Origin: GCA-2862585 sp036340235
Lineage (GTDB): Bacteria > Bacteroidota > Bacteroidia > Flavobacteriales > UBA7312
Assembly (NCBI GenBank): GCA_036340235.1
Contig: JAYYZE010000026.1
Coordinates: 1-61,947, forward strand
Direction: 5' to 3'
Length of the DNA: 61,947 nucleotides
The first letter of the stretch is position 1; every line of letters begins with the position of its first letter. A program made the position numbers and the translations under genes. The notes under the pieces are model-generated. The model did not search any database. It was not told the origin of the DNA and saw only the letters and a program-made list of their open reading frames with translations. Positions 10,569-18,718 of this stretch are shown in pieces.

Positions 10569-11869
10569 GTTCATTCATAATTGAAGGTGGAAGAAAGCTA
10601 AAGGGTGAAATCCAACCTCAAGGAGCAAAAAATGAAGCCCTTCAAATATTATGTGCTGTATTACTTACTTCTGAAAAAGTTGTCATAAACAACTTGCCAA
10701 ACATTGTTGACATCAATATATTAATTGATTTACTTTCTGATTTAGGAGTAAAAATTCAAAAACTAAGTCCAAATGACTACAGTTTTCAAGCCGATGACAT
10801 TAATTTGGATTACCTTATTTCTGATGAATTCAAAACTAAAGGAACCAAAATCAGAGGGTCAATAATGATAGTGGGGCCTCTTCTAGCTAGATTTGGTAAA
10901 GGATACATCCCAAAACCAGGTGGAGATAAAATTGGAAGACGTCGACTTGACACCCATTTTATAGGTTTTGAAAAACTAGGTGCCAAGTTTGAATACAACA
11001 GTCAGGAGAGCTTCTACAAAGTAAGCGCTAAAGAGCTTAAAGGAACGTACATGCTGTTAGACGAGGCCTCAGTTACGGGAACCGCTAACATTGTAATGAC
11101 TGCTGTAATGGCAAAAGGTAAAACAACAATATACAATGCAGCATGTGAGCCATACCTTCAACAGTTGTGCAAAATGCTCAACCACATGGGAGCTAGAATC
11201 ACTGGAATTGGCTCTAACCTATTGGTAATTAATGGAGTGGATAAGTTGAATGGCTGCGAACATACCATTCTTCCAGATATGATTGAGATCGGATCATTTA
11301 TTGGTTTAGCAGCCATGACAAAATCTGAACTAACAATCAAAAATGTTCACTATGACGACTTAGGTGTCATCCCAAGTATTTTCAAAAAACTAGGAATTAA
11401 ATTAAAACGTCGCAATGATGATATTTTTATTCCTTACCAAGATGAATATGAAATTGACAGCTATATTGATGGCTCTATTTTAACCATTTCTGATGCCCCA
11501 TGGCCAGGATTTACGCCCGACCTCTTAAGCATAATTTTAGTAGTCGCTACGCAGGCAAAAGGCAGTGTCTTGATTCATCAAAAAATGTTTGAGAGTCGCT
11601 TATTTTTCACAGACAAACTAATCGATATGGGTGCTCAAATTATTCTTTGTGATCCGCACCGAGCTACTGTCATAGGTCTCAATAGAAAATCACCACTAAG
11701 AGCAACAAGGATGACTTCACCTGACATCAGAGCCGGTGTATCGCTCCTAATTGCTGCCCTTTCTGCTGAAGGTACTAGCACTATCGATAATATTAATCAA
11801 ATTGACAGAGGGTATCAACACATTGACGAACGACTAAATAAGCTAGGTGCTAACATCAAAAGAGTATGA
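10565..11869 (+). CDS. murA: UDP-N-acetylglucosamine 1-carboxyvinyltransferase
   Basis: 434 residues. Catalyses the first committed step of peptidoglycan synthesis, transfer of enolpyruvate from PEP to UDP-GlcNAc in the cytoplasm. Family landmarks: QGAKNEALQ (Lys22/Asn23), GPLLARFGKGYIPKPGGDKIGRRRLDTH, SVTGTANIVM, the DMIEIGSF region and the C-terminal TSPDIRAGVSLLIAALSAEG. The loop that carries catalytic Cys115 in E. coli MurA reads GGDKIG here, so position 121 is Asp. In other bacteria this exchange keeps activity but gives intrinsic fosfomycin insensitivity. It overlaps DUF4290 and the following thioredoxin gene by 4 bp each, giving a tight operon. Confidence 0.96.
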   Translation: MSSFIIEGGRKLKGEIQPQGAKNEALQILCAVLLTSEKVVINNLPNIVDINILIDLLSDLGVKIQKLSPNDYSFQADDINLDYLISDEFKTKGTKIRGSIMIVGPLLARFGKGYIPKPGGDKIGRRRLDTHFIGFEKLGAKFEYNSQESFYKVSAKELKGTYMLLDEASVTGTANIVMTAVMAKGKTTIYNAACEPYLQQLCKMLNHMGARITGIGSNLLVINGVDKLNGCEHTILPDMIEIGSFIGLAAMTKSELTIKNVHYDDLGVIPSIFKKLGIKLKRRNDDIFIPYQDEYEIDSYIDGSILTISDAPWPGFTPDLLSIILVVATQAKGSVLIHQKMFESRLFFTDKLIDMGAQIILCDPHRATVIGLNRKSPLRATRMTSPDIRAGVSLLIAALSAEGTSTIDNINQIDRGYQHIDERLNKLGANIKRV

Positions 11870-12378
11870 CTTTAAAATACCAAATTTTAATCTTAGCAAG
11901 CACATTTTTATTTTCAACGTGTGCCCTTTCACAATCACCAAAGGTTGGAGAGAAAGCTCCAGATCTAGCCTTCAAAAATCCAAAAGATGAAGTACTCAAG
12001 CTTTCTGAACTAAAGGGAAAGTATGTCATTATTGACTTTTGGGCATCGTGGTGTGGCCCATGTCGAAGAGAAAATCCAAATTTGGTAGCTACTTACAACC
12101 GCTTCAAAAATAAATCTTTTGAAAATGGTAATGGATTGGAGATTTACAGCGTTTCTTTAGATAAAAAACTTAGCAGTTGGCTAAAAGCCATGACTAAAGA
12201 CAAGCTGTTTTGGAAATATCATGTAAGCGACCTCAAAGGTTGGCAATCAGAAGCCGCTTCCATTTACGGTGTGCGATCAATCCCAAAAACGTTTGTACTT
12301 GATGGAAATGGGATAATCATTGCCAAAGACTTAAAGGGTAACGAATTAAGTGATTTCCTAAAATCTAAATTAGATTAA
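11866..12378 (+). CDS. TlpA-like secreted thioredoxin-fold oxidoreductase
   Basis: 170 residues. A Sec signal peptide (about 1-22, ending CALSQ) is followed by an AhpC/TSA-redoxin fold. The active site is FWASWCGPCRRENP (CxxC with the usual Trp), and the cis-Pro segment is SIPKTF near residue 141. The insertion between the active site and cis-Pro is typical of TlpA/ResA proteins, which reduce periplasmic disulfides, for instance in cytochrome c maturation. No cytochrome genes are nearby, so the partner is unknown. The start overlaps the murA stop (ATGA), so it belongs to that transcription unit. It ends just before the grpE regulatory region. Confidence 0.88.
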   Translation: MTLKYQILILASTFLFSTCALSQSPKVGEKAPDLAFKNPKDEVLKLSELKGKYVIIDFWASWCGPCRRENPNLVATYNRFKNKSFENGNGLEIYSVSLDKKLSSWLKAMTKDKLFWKYHVSDLKGWQSEAASIYGVRSIPKTFVLDGNGIIIAKDLKGNELSDFLKSKLD

Positions 12379-12390
12379 TTCAAGGATTAC

Positions 12391-12411
12391 TTGTCATTAT
12401 GACAAAATGTC
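12391..12411 (+). promoter_or_regulatory. Overlapping palindromes upstream of grpE-dnaJ
   Basis: Two overlapping dyads are visible: TTGTCATTATGACAA (12391-12405), a perfect 7-1-7 palindrome, and GACAAAATGTC (12401-12411). They lie 15 bp upstream of a -24/-12 type promoter. By position they could be a binding site for a bacterial enhancer-binding protein or a heat-shock repressor. The protein that binds them is not identifiable here. Confidence 0.55.
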
Positions 12412-12425
12412 CTCTATTCTGAGTG

Positions 12426-12440
12426 TGGCACTTTATTTGC
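12426..12440 (+). promoter_or_regulatory. Sigma-54-like -24/-12 promoter of grpE-dnaJ
   Basis: TGGCAC-tttat-TTGC is an exact fit to the sigma-54 consensus (TGGCAC-N5-TTGC), with GG and GC in the invariant positions. The predicted transcription start near 12451 gives a leader of about 18 nt to the grpE ATG at 12469. No TAnnTTTG element is seen here, unlike many other genes in this window. Confidence 0.6.
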
Positions 12441-12468
12441 TTGTCAATTACATAAACAACATAATTAA

Positions 12469-12957
12469 ATGACCAAAAAAAAGAAATCAACAAAAAAAGA
12501 TATTTCTAAAGAGCAACCAAAGGAAACCTCTTTCGAAGAAAAGTTCTCAGAACTCAACGACAAACATTTGAGATTATTTGCTGAATTTGAAAATTTTAAA
12601 AAACGAACAGCAAAAGAAAGAATTGAATTATACAAGACCGCTGGTGAAGATATTTTAACTTCTATACTTCCCATTTTGGACGATTTTGAAAGATCTTTAA
12701 AAGTGCAAACAGATCATGAAGACCAAGGCGTAGCACTAATATATGACAAACTCAAAAGCACGCTTGAATCCAAAGGTTTAAAAGTCATGGACAATCCTGT
12801 AGGAATGGATTTAAATACCGACTTCCACGAAGCTATCACTAAAGTAACTGCTCCATCTGATGATATGAAAGGAAAAATAATTGATGTCATTGAAAAAGGC
12901 TACTTTTTAAATGATAAAATAATTCGCTACGCCAAAGTCGTAGTTGCCAATAATTAG
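12469..12957 (+). CDS. grpE: Nucleotide exchange factor GrpE
   Basis: 162 residues. Releases ADP from DnaK and so resets the Hsp70 cycle. A lysine-rich N-terminal tail leads into the long dimerisation coiled coil (EEKFSELNDKHLRLFAEFENFKKRTAKERIEL, about residues 23-55), then the four-helix bundle (ILPILDDFERSL) and the C-terminal beta domain (HEAITKVTAPSDDMKGKIIDVIEKGYFLNDKIIRYAKVVV). Length is normal for the family. dnaJ follows after 4 bp. The -24/-12-like promoter and palindromes directly upstream suggest stress-regulated expression. No dnaK is present in the window. Confidence 0.95.
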   Translation: MTKKKKSTKKDISKEQPKETSFEEKFSELNDKHLRLFAEFENFKKRTAKERIELYKTAGEDILTSILPILDDFERSLKVQTDHEDQGVALIYDKLKSTLESKGLKVMDNPVGMDLNTDFHEAITKVTAPSDDMKGKIIDVIEKGYFLNDKIIRYAKVVVANN

Positions 12958-12961
12958 ATTT

Positions 12962-14080
12962 ATGAGTAAGAGAGATTACTACCAAGTGCTAGGCATAAGC
13001 AAATCAGCAAGTCAAAGCGAAATAAAAAAAGCATACCGCAAGCTAGCAATTAAATACCATCCAGATAAAAACCCTGATGACAAAGCGGCTGAAGAGAAGT
13101 TTAAGGAAGCAGCCGAAGCTTACGACGTTTTGAGCAACGAAGAGAAAAAACAACGGTATGATCAATTTGGTCATGCAGGTTTGGGAAACAGAGGTGGACA
13201 AGGAGCTGGGGGCATGAACATGGAAGACATATTCTCTCAGTTTGGAGATATTTTCGGTGGTGAAAGTCCGTTTGGAAGCTTTTTTGGTGGCGGAAATAGA
13301 GGTGGACAACGACGCCATAAAGGCTCTAATTTGAGAATCAAATTATCACTTGCTCTAGAAGAAGTAGCCAATGGAGTTGATAAAAAAATCAAAGTCAAAA
13401 AATTAGTTCAAGCGGAAGGGGTCAGCTACAAGGCCTGCAGTCAATGTAACGGCACTGGACAAGTAACTAGAATATCGAATACAATTTTAGGGCAAATGCA
13501 AACTACTGTAGCCTGTCCCTCTTGTAATGGACTGGGAAAGCACATCGATAAGAAACCCAGTGGCAGCGACAGTAACGGAATGATTCAAAAAGAAGAAATT
13601 GTCAGTATCAATATCCCAGCTGGAGTGGAAGAAGGCATGCAACTTAAAGTAAGCGGGAAGGGGAATGCTGCTCCTTTTGATGGCTATGCTGGTGACCTAA
13701 TTGTACTTATTGACGTTGAGGAACATCCCCAATTAAAAAGAGAAAATAACAATCTTCATTTTGATTGTTACATCAGCATAATAGACGCTATACTTGGAAA
13801 CGATATTATCATACCTACTATTACAGGTAAAGCTAAAATAAAAGTAGATCCTGGAACACAAGGTGGAAAAATTTTAAGACTAAAAAACAAAGGGCTCCCT
13901 TCAATAAATGGATACGAAAAAGGAGACTTACTCGTTCACATAAACGTATGGACACCACAAAAGCTTTCTAAAGAGGAAGAAAAAGTAATTAACGGTTTGA
14001 AAGATTCCGAAAATTTCAGACCAAAACCGACAAATTCAGATAAATCCTTTTTTGAAAGAGTGAAAGAAATGTTTAACTAA
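12962..14080 (+). CDS. dnaJ: Chaperone DnaJ, short zinc domain
   Basis: 372 residues from the ATG at 12962 (MSKRDYYQVLGISK); the in-frame ATG at 12944 lies inside grpE and adds six unlikely residues. Hsp40 co-chaperone that delivers clients to DnaK and stimulates its ATPase. J-domain with HPD in YHPDKNPDD, then a Gly/Phe linker (GGQGAGGMNMEDIFSQFGD), zinc domain and two substrate-binding beta domains. Only two CxxCxGxG modules are present (CSQCNGTG and CPSCNGLG) instead of four, so one of the two zinc centres is missing. This may be common in flavobacterial DnaJ. It is the second gene of the grpE operon, and a glycosidase follows 8 bp later. Confidence 0.95.
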   Translation: MSKRDYYQVLGISKSASQSEIKKAYRKLAIKYHPDKNPDDKAAEEKFKEAAEAYDVLSNEEKKQRYDQFGHAGLGNRGGQGAGGMNMEDIFSQFGDIFGGESPFGSFFGGGNRGGQRRHKGSNLRIKLSLALEEVANGVDKKIKVKKLVQAEGVSYKACSQCNGTGQVTRISNTILGQMQTTVACPSCNGLGKHIDKKPSGSDSNGMIQKEEIVSINIPAGVEEGMQLKVSGKGNAAPFDGYAGDLIVLIDVEEHPQLKRENNNLHFDCYISIIDAILGNDIIIPTITGKAKIKVDPGTQGGKILRLKNKGLPSINGYEKGDLLVHINVWTPQKLSKEEEKVINGLKDSENFRPKPTNSDKSFFERVKEMFN

Positions 14081-14088
14081 CCAGCTTC

Positions 14089-15639
14089 ATGACCAGCACC
14101 AATTCGTTTAAACTAGTTGCCATTGTAGTTTGTTTGTTACTTTCAACAAGTAGTTATTCTCAAAAAACAGTAACCATTTCAATCGATCGTCAGCTCAACC
14201 CTCCATTAATGGGCTACAACTCTGACATGTCTAATACTCCTAAATGGAGTAACCCAGATTTTTCAAAAGCTCTAAATGATTTAGATGTTAATACTCTGCG
14301 ATATCCTGGCGGCAGTAATAGTTTATATTGGGATTGGGAAAAAGGTTGGACTATTTCATACGAACAGTTAATTCCATTTCTTCAAAAATACAATATAACC
14401 TACGAAAATAAATCGATAACTGACCCAAAAGAGCTTAAAATAATTGCCAAAGAAAACAGAACGAAAAACTCATTTTGGAGGCAAATTTATAGATACAATT
14501 CCAAGACACCTAAATTCAACACAATTGATGAGTTCGCAAAAGGCATTAAAGCTACTCAATCAACAGCTGTGATTACTTTAAACATTACTACCAGCTCTCT
14601 TGAAAAGGAGTTACGTATGTTGCAAGAAGCTAGAAAAAAAGGCATTGACGTTCAGTATATAGAACTTGGCAACGAGATATATGCAAATAATCTATTAACA
14701 AGTGCTGCATATCCAAGCGTTGACAATTACATCGACACATGTATTGCTTGGTCAGAAGCTATTTGGAAAGAATTTCCCAGTGCCAACATTGGCGTTGTAG
14801 GTGGGGATAGAAACAAACGAACACGACACTGGAATCAAGCACTTTCAGATGCACTGAAACAACACTTCTCAACAGAAAAACTCTCATATTTTCATTTTAT
14901 ATTACACTATTACAGCTATTTTAAGCACCCAATATATCCGTTTAACACTCAAGAGGGTTACAAAAAATTAGTGGCGTTTCCAAAAATGGATTTACAAGAG
15001 ATTCTAACAAATACTCGCTGGTATAAAACTAATCACTTCAACACTTGGGTCACTGAGTTTAACATAATAGAACAAAAGCCATACACTATCAACAACAGGT
15101 GGATACATGGTCTTGTAGTTGCTTCACAAATTGATCAGCTTATTAAACAAACTCAAACTGACATGTTTCATTTTCATAGCATAGGCGCCGAAACATTTCC
15201 CGTTTTTGCGGCATTACAACTAATGAAAAAAGATACTGCCTACCTTACTCCTACAACCAGCGGAATAGTGACAAAAACATGGAACAGATTCACACAAAAT
15301 GCTACTGAGTTTTATTCGACTACAAATAATTACAATCAATGGGAACTAACCTACGTCAAAAGACATCAACAACTACCGAATAATCCAAGAAACGAAACAA
15401 CTATCTCCTTTCAACCTGTACATGCCTATTTGAGTTATGATCAAGATAAAAAAGCCAAATTATTAGTAGTCAACTTAACATCGGAAAAACTGAAATTAAC
15501 TAGCAACGACATCATTACTAAAGGCCAACACCACCAATTTTTTGAATCGCCAAGCGAAAAAAATACTAAATCCATCAGTGTGAATTTTGAAGGGCCAATT
15601 ACACTTTTACCGTATTCATTAAATTTACTAGAAGAATGA
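14089..15639 (+). CDS. Secreted clan GH-A-type glycoside hydrolase
   Basis: 516 residues. Signal peptide about 1-25 (ending SYSQ). The fold looks like a TIM barrel with a C-terminal beta domain, resembling GH51/GH39-type alpha-L-arabinofuranosidase or xylosidase families: LRYPGGSNSLYWDWE near the start, a putative acid/base Glu196 in IELGNEIY, and a putative nucleophile Glu323 in WVTEFNIIE. Both Glu lie on the expected Asn-Glu and Glu strands of clan GH-A. Substrate cannot be read from sequence; a plant- or algal-type glycan is likely. No SusC/SusD pair or sugar genes are adjacent. It sits 8 bp after dnaJ and overlaps the next ABC gene by 4 bp, an odd location for a hydrolase. Confidence 0.7.
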   Translation: MTSTNSFKLVAIVVCLLLSTSSYSQKTVTISIDRQLNPPLMGYNSDMSNTPKWSNPDFSKALNDLDVNTLRYPGGSNSLYWDWEKGWTISYEQLIPFLQKYNITYENKSITDPKELKIIAKENRTKNSFWRQIYRYNSKTPKFNTIDEFAKGIKATQSTAVITLNITTSSLEKELRMLQEARKKGIDVQYIELGNEIYANNLLTSAAYPSVDNYIDTCIAWSEAIWKEFPSANIGVVGGDRNKRTRHWNQALSDALKQHFSTEKLSYFHFILHYYSYFKHPIYPFNTQEGYKKLVAFPKMDLQEILTNTRWYKTNHFNTWVTEFNIIEQKPYTINNRWIHGLVVASQIDQLIKQTQTDMFHFHSIGAETFPVFAALQLMKKDTAYLTPTTSGIVTKTWNRFTQNATEFYSTTNNYNQWELTYVKRHQQLPNNPRNETTISFQPVHAYLSYDQDKKAKLLVVNLTSEKLKLTSNDIITKGQHHQFFESPSEKNTKSISVNFEGPITLLPYSLNLLEE

Positions 15640-16526
15640 GTATTTGTTTAGAAGTAAAAAACATCCGCAAAGAATACAATCAAAAAGTAGCTCTTGACCG
15701 CATTAGTTTATCCATCGAAAAAGGTAAAATATTTGGATTGCTCGGGCCCAATGGTGCTGGAAAAACAACATTCATAAGAATTATCAATCAAATCACTGGT
15801 CCTGATACTGGAAGTATACAGTTCAACGGTATGGATTTCAAAAGGGAACACATAACAAGAATAGGCTATTTACCAGAAGAACGTGGTTTGTACAAAAATA
15901 TGAAAGTTGGTGAACAGTGTCTTTATTTAGCTCGACTAAAAGGACTTTCAAAAACAGAAGCAAAACAACAGATTCATTATTGGTTTCAAAGACTTGAAAT
16001 GCTAGACTGGTTGCCAAAGAAAGTTGAAGAACTTTCAAAGGGAATGGCTCAAAAAGTTCAGTTCATCTCTACCATAATACATCAACCAGAATTGATTATT
16101 TTGGACGAACCCTTCTCTGGATTTGATCCAATTAATAGCGAAATTATCAAACAAGAAGTTTTAAGACTTAAAGAACAAGGAACCACGATCATTCTGTCGA
16201 CTCATAGAATGGAATCCGTAGAAGAATTGTGTGATGACATTGCACTTATCAATGCTGGCCAATGTGTTTTATTTGGACAGGTTACTCAAATAAAAGAAAA
16301 GTACAAAAAGGATATATACAAAATAGAATATCGTGGAACACTAAAAACACCTGAAGGGTTTAATGTGCTCGAAAATGACAATAACATAGCTCTTATTAAA
16401 GCGACTCAAAAGCAGTCTTCCAACCAACTTCTAAGTAAACTTATAAAACAAGTAGATGTAGTTAGTTTTAAAGAAAAATTACCCTCAATAAACGATATTT
16501 TCATACAATCTGTCAGCAATGAATAA
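15636..16526 (+). CDS. ABC-2 type transporter, ATP-binding subunit
   Basis: 296 residues. ATPase of an export-type ABC transporter. Walker A GPNGAGKTT (about 37-45), Q-loop region GYLPEERGLYKNM, signature ELSKGMAQKVQ, Walker B LIILDEPFSGFDP and switch His in STHRMES. The LSKGM signature and the C-terminal extension (about 215-296) match the NatA/EcsA branch. It overlaps the glycosidase stop (ATGA) and the downstream permease gene by 8 bp, so it pairs with that permease at the inner membrane. The NatAB label would suggest Na+ extrusion, but the substrate is not determined. Confidence 0.93.
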   Translation: MSICLEVKNIRKEYNQKVALDRISLSIEKGKIFGLLGPNGAGKTTFIRIINQITGPDTGSIQFNGMDFKREHITRIGYLPEERGLYKNMKVGEQCLYLARLKGLSKTEAKQQIHYWFQRLEMLDWLPKKVEELSKGMAQKVQFISTIIHQPELIILDEPFSGFDPINSEIIKQEVLRLKEQGTTIILSTHRMESVEELCDDIALINAGQCVLFGQVTQIKEKYKKDIYKIEYRGTLKTPEGFNVLENDNNIALIKATQKQSSNQLLSKLIKQVDVVSFKEKLPSINDIFIQSVSNE

Positions 16527-17796
16527 ACTACTACTAGTCATACAACGCGAATACCTTTCTAGAGTAAGGAAGAAAAGTTTCATTATCATGACATTACTCA
16601 CTCCATTTCTGCTTGTAGGATTGTTTGTTATACCTTCAGTTGTTGCTGTTAATAGCGAAACAAACTATGACGTTGCCATTGTTGACGAAAATAAGTTTGA
16701 GCAACTGAAACTAAATTCAACAGAAACACTACGTTTTCAGACATTAAACAACATTGATTTTAATGACAACAAAACAATATTGTTGGACACATATGATTTT
16801 TTATTACATGTACCAAAAGTAGACTCTCTTGTCCGTATTGAGTCACAAATGGCAATATATTCCAAAAATCAAATTAGTCTATCGAATAAAAGTTCTATTG
16901 AGAGTAAATTAGAGAAAATATTAACAAATTATAATCTAGTAAAAAACGGAATTGACCCTGAGCAAATAAAGCTGGCCGAGAGTAATATTTCTATAGACAC
17001 CTACGTAGTTGACACCAGTGGAAAAGACGCAAAAAGCAGCTCAGAAGCCAGCTATGGAATTGGTATGATTTGTGGCTTTTTAATTTACATATTTATTTTT
17101 TCTTACGGTACTATGGTGATGCGCAGTGTGGTTGAAGAGAAAACAAATCGTATTGTTGAAATCATCATTTCGTCTATTAAGCCATTTCAATTGATGCTTG
17201 GAAAAATTATGAGTATCGCTTTAGTAGGACTAACCCAATTTTTTCTTTGGATAGTACTGGCCTTTTTATTGCTTATTGCAGTCAATGGCTTTATAGGAGC
17301 AGTCGATTCAAATACTGTAAGTAATGATGAACTACAACTTTTTGACGAGTTGATTTCAAGCGTCAGTAATTTACCAATACGAACACTTGTCATTTCATTC
17401 ATTTTATATTTCGTTGGTGGCTACCTGCTTTATGGCTCACTATTTGCAGCTATAGGATCTGCATCGGATCAAGAAACAGATAGTCAACAATTTATACTTC
17501 CTATCACGATTCCATTGATTCTATCCTTTGTTTTTATTCAGTTAATAGTCGATAGCCCACATAGTGGACTTGCATATACCCTATCAATGATACCCTTTAC
17601 CTCCCCCATTATTATGATGGCACGAATACCATTTGGTGTAGGGATCCACGAAATTATATTGTCAGTCAGTTTGTTGATTTTAGGATTTATAACTACCAGC
17701 TGGATAGCAGCCAAAATTTACCGTGTTGGTATTTTGATGTACGGAAAAAAAATAACTTATAATGAGCTTTGGAAATGGCTAAAATACAAAGGATAA
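16519..17796 (+). CDS. ABC-2 type transporter, permease subunit (NatB-like)
   Basis: 425 residues. One membrane helix near the N-terminus (SFIIMTLLTPFLLVGLFVIP, residues about 20-39) is followed by a large extracytoplasmic domain (about 45-175) and then five or so helices from GIGMICGFLIYIFIF onward. This one-plus-five topology with EEKTNRIVEIIISSIKPFQLMLGK between helices is the ABC-2/NatB pattern. It is translated with the ATPase gene upstream (8 bp overlap). The Ppx-like gene follows after 4 bp. Function inferred as export; substrate unknown. Confidence 0.9.
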   Translation: MNKLLLVIQREYLSRVRKKSFIIMTLLTPFLLVGLFVIPSVVAVNSETNYDVAIVDENKFEQLKLNSTETLRFQTLNNIDFNDNKTILLDTYDFLLHVPKVDSLVRIESQMAIYSKNQISLSNKSSIESKLEKILTNYNLVKNGIDPEQIKLAESNISIDTYVVDTSGKDAKSSSEASYGIGMICGFLIYIFIFSYGTMVMRSVVEEKTNRIVEIIISSIKPFQLMLGKIMSIALVGLTQFFLWIVLAFLLLIAVNGFIGAVDSNTVSNDELQLFDELISSVSNLPIRTLVISFILYFVGGYLLYGSLFAAIGSASDQETDSQQFILPITIPLILSFVFIQLIVDSPHSGLAYTLSMIPFTSPIIMMARIPFGVGIHEIILSVSLLILGFITTSWIAAKIYRVGILMYGKKITYNELWKWLKYKG

Positions 17797-17800
17797 CATA

Positions 17801-18718
17801 ATGAGAATAGCGATTATAGACTTGGGTACAAACACCTTTAACCTACTCATTGCTGATGTATTGGGAACAGAAAAATACGACATTGTGCATAAATCAAAAA
17901 TTCCAGTGAAGCTAGGACAAGGAGGCATTGACAAACAAATCATCACAGACGATGCTTTTGAAAGAGGAATGAATGCGTTAAAAAAACATAAAAGAACTAT
18001 TGAGTCTTATAAAGTAAATGAGTACAGAGCATTGGCCACATCAGCAATTCGTTCTTCAACCAACGGATATGAGTTTGTTAAACAAGTTAAAGAACAAATT
18101 GGTCTTAATATCGAAGTGATTGATGGAGACAAAGAAGCCCAACTCATATATCACGGCGTTAGACAAGTCGTTGAATTTCGCGAATCATATGATTTAATTA
18201 TGGACATTGGTGGAGGAAGTACCGAGTTTGTCATTGCCAACAAAAATGGAATAGTTTGGGCTAAAAGTTATAAGTTGGGAGTATCAAGACTAAAGGAAAT
18301 GTTTAAGCCCAGCGATAAGATTACCACAAATGATATCATACTTTTAACTAATTTCTTAAACGAATCATTGATAGAGTTAAGTGAATCTATTTCCAAATTT
18401 CCATGTGATAGATTAATAGGCTCTTCAGGATCTTTTGATTCAATTGTGGAAATGATTGCTTACAAATTCAATGTGAAAAAGAGAATGCAGCAATCATGCG
18501 CTAAAATTTTACCAACTGAATTCAACTGGGTATTTGATTACTTGAAAAATAGCTCTTTGGAAGAACGAATGAACACACCAGGATTAGTAAAAATGAGGGC
18601 TGATATGATAGTTATATCGTCAATTTTTATCAATCACATACTTGACATTACAAGCGTTAGAACTATCATGCGATCCAAATACGCCTTGAAGGAAGGTGCT
18701 GTTAGACAGCTTTTTTAA
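17801..18718 (+). CDS. ppx: Ppx/GppA family phosphatase
   Basis: 305 residues, about the length of the short (catalytic domain only) Ppx/GppA proteins. Actin-like ATPase fold motifs: phosphate 1 DLGTNTFNLLIAD (6-18), the acidic loop GDKEAQLIYHG, phosphate 2 MDIGGGSTEFVIAN and adenosine motif GSSGSFDSIVEMI. Such enzymes release phosphate from polyphosphate or convert pppGpp to ppGpp; which applies cannot be told here. The C-terminal HD-type domain of the long forms is absent. It is the last gene of the plus-strand run; its stop overlaps the alaS stop on the other strand (TTAA palindrome at 18715-18718), leaving no room for a dedicated terminator. Confidence 0.9.
   Translation: MRIAIIDLGTNTFNLLIADVLGTEKYDIVHKSKIPVKLGQGGIDKQIITDDAFERGMNALKKHKRTIESYKVNEYRALATSAIRSSTNGYEFVKQVKEQIGLNIEVIDGDKEAQLIYHGVRQVVEFRESYDLIMDIGGGSTEFVIANKNGIVWAKSYKLGVSRLKEMFKPSDKITTNDIILLTNFLNESLIELSESISKFPCDRLIGSSGSFDSIVEMIAYKFNVKKRMQQSCAKILPTEFNWVFDYLKNSSLEERMNTPGLVKMRADMIVISSIFINHILDITSVRTIMRSKYALKEGAVRQLF

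Noticed and set aside
12944..12961. Upstream start for DnaJ
   Set aside because: It lies within the grpE coding end and adds residues absent from the family; ATG 12962 is preferred.
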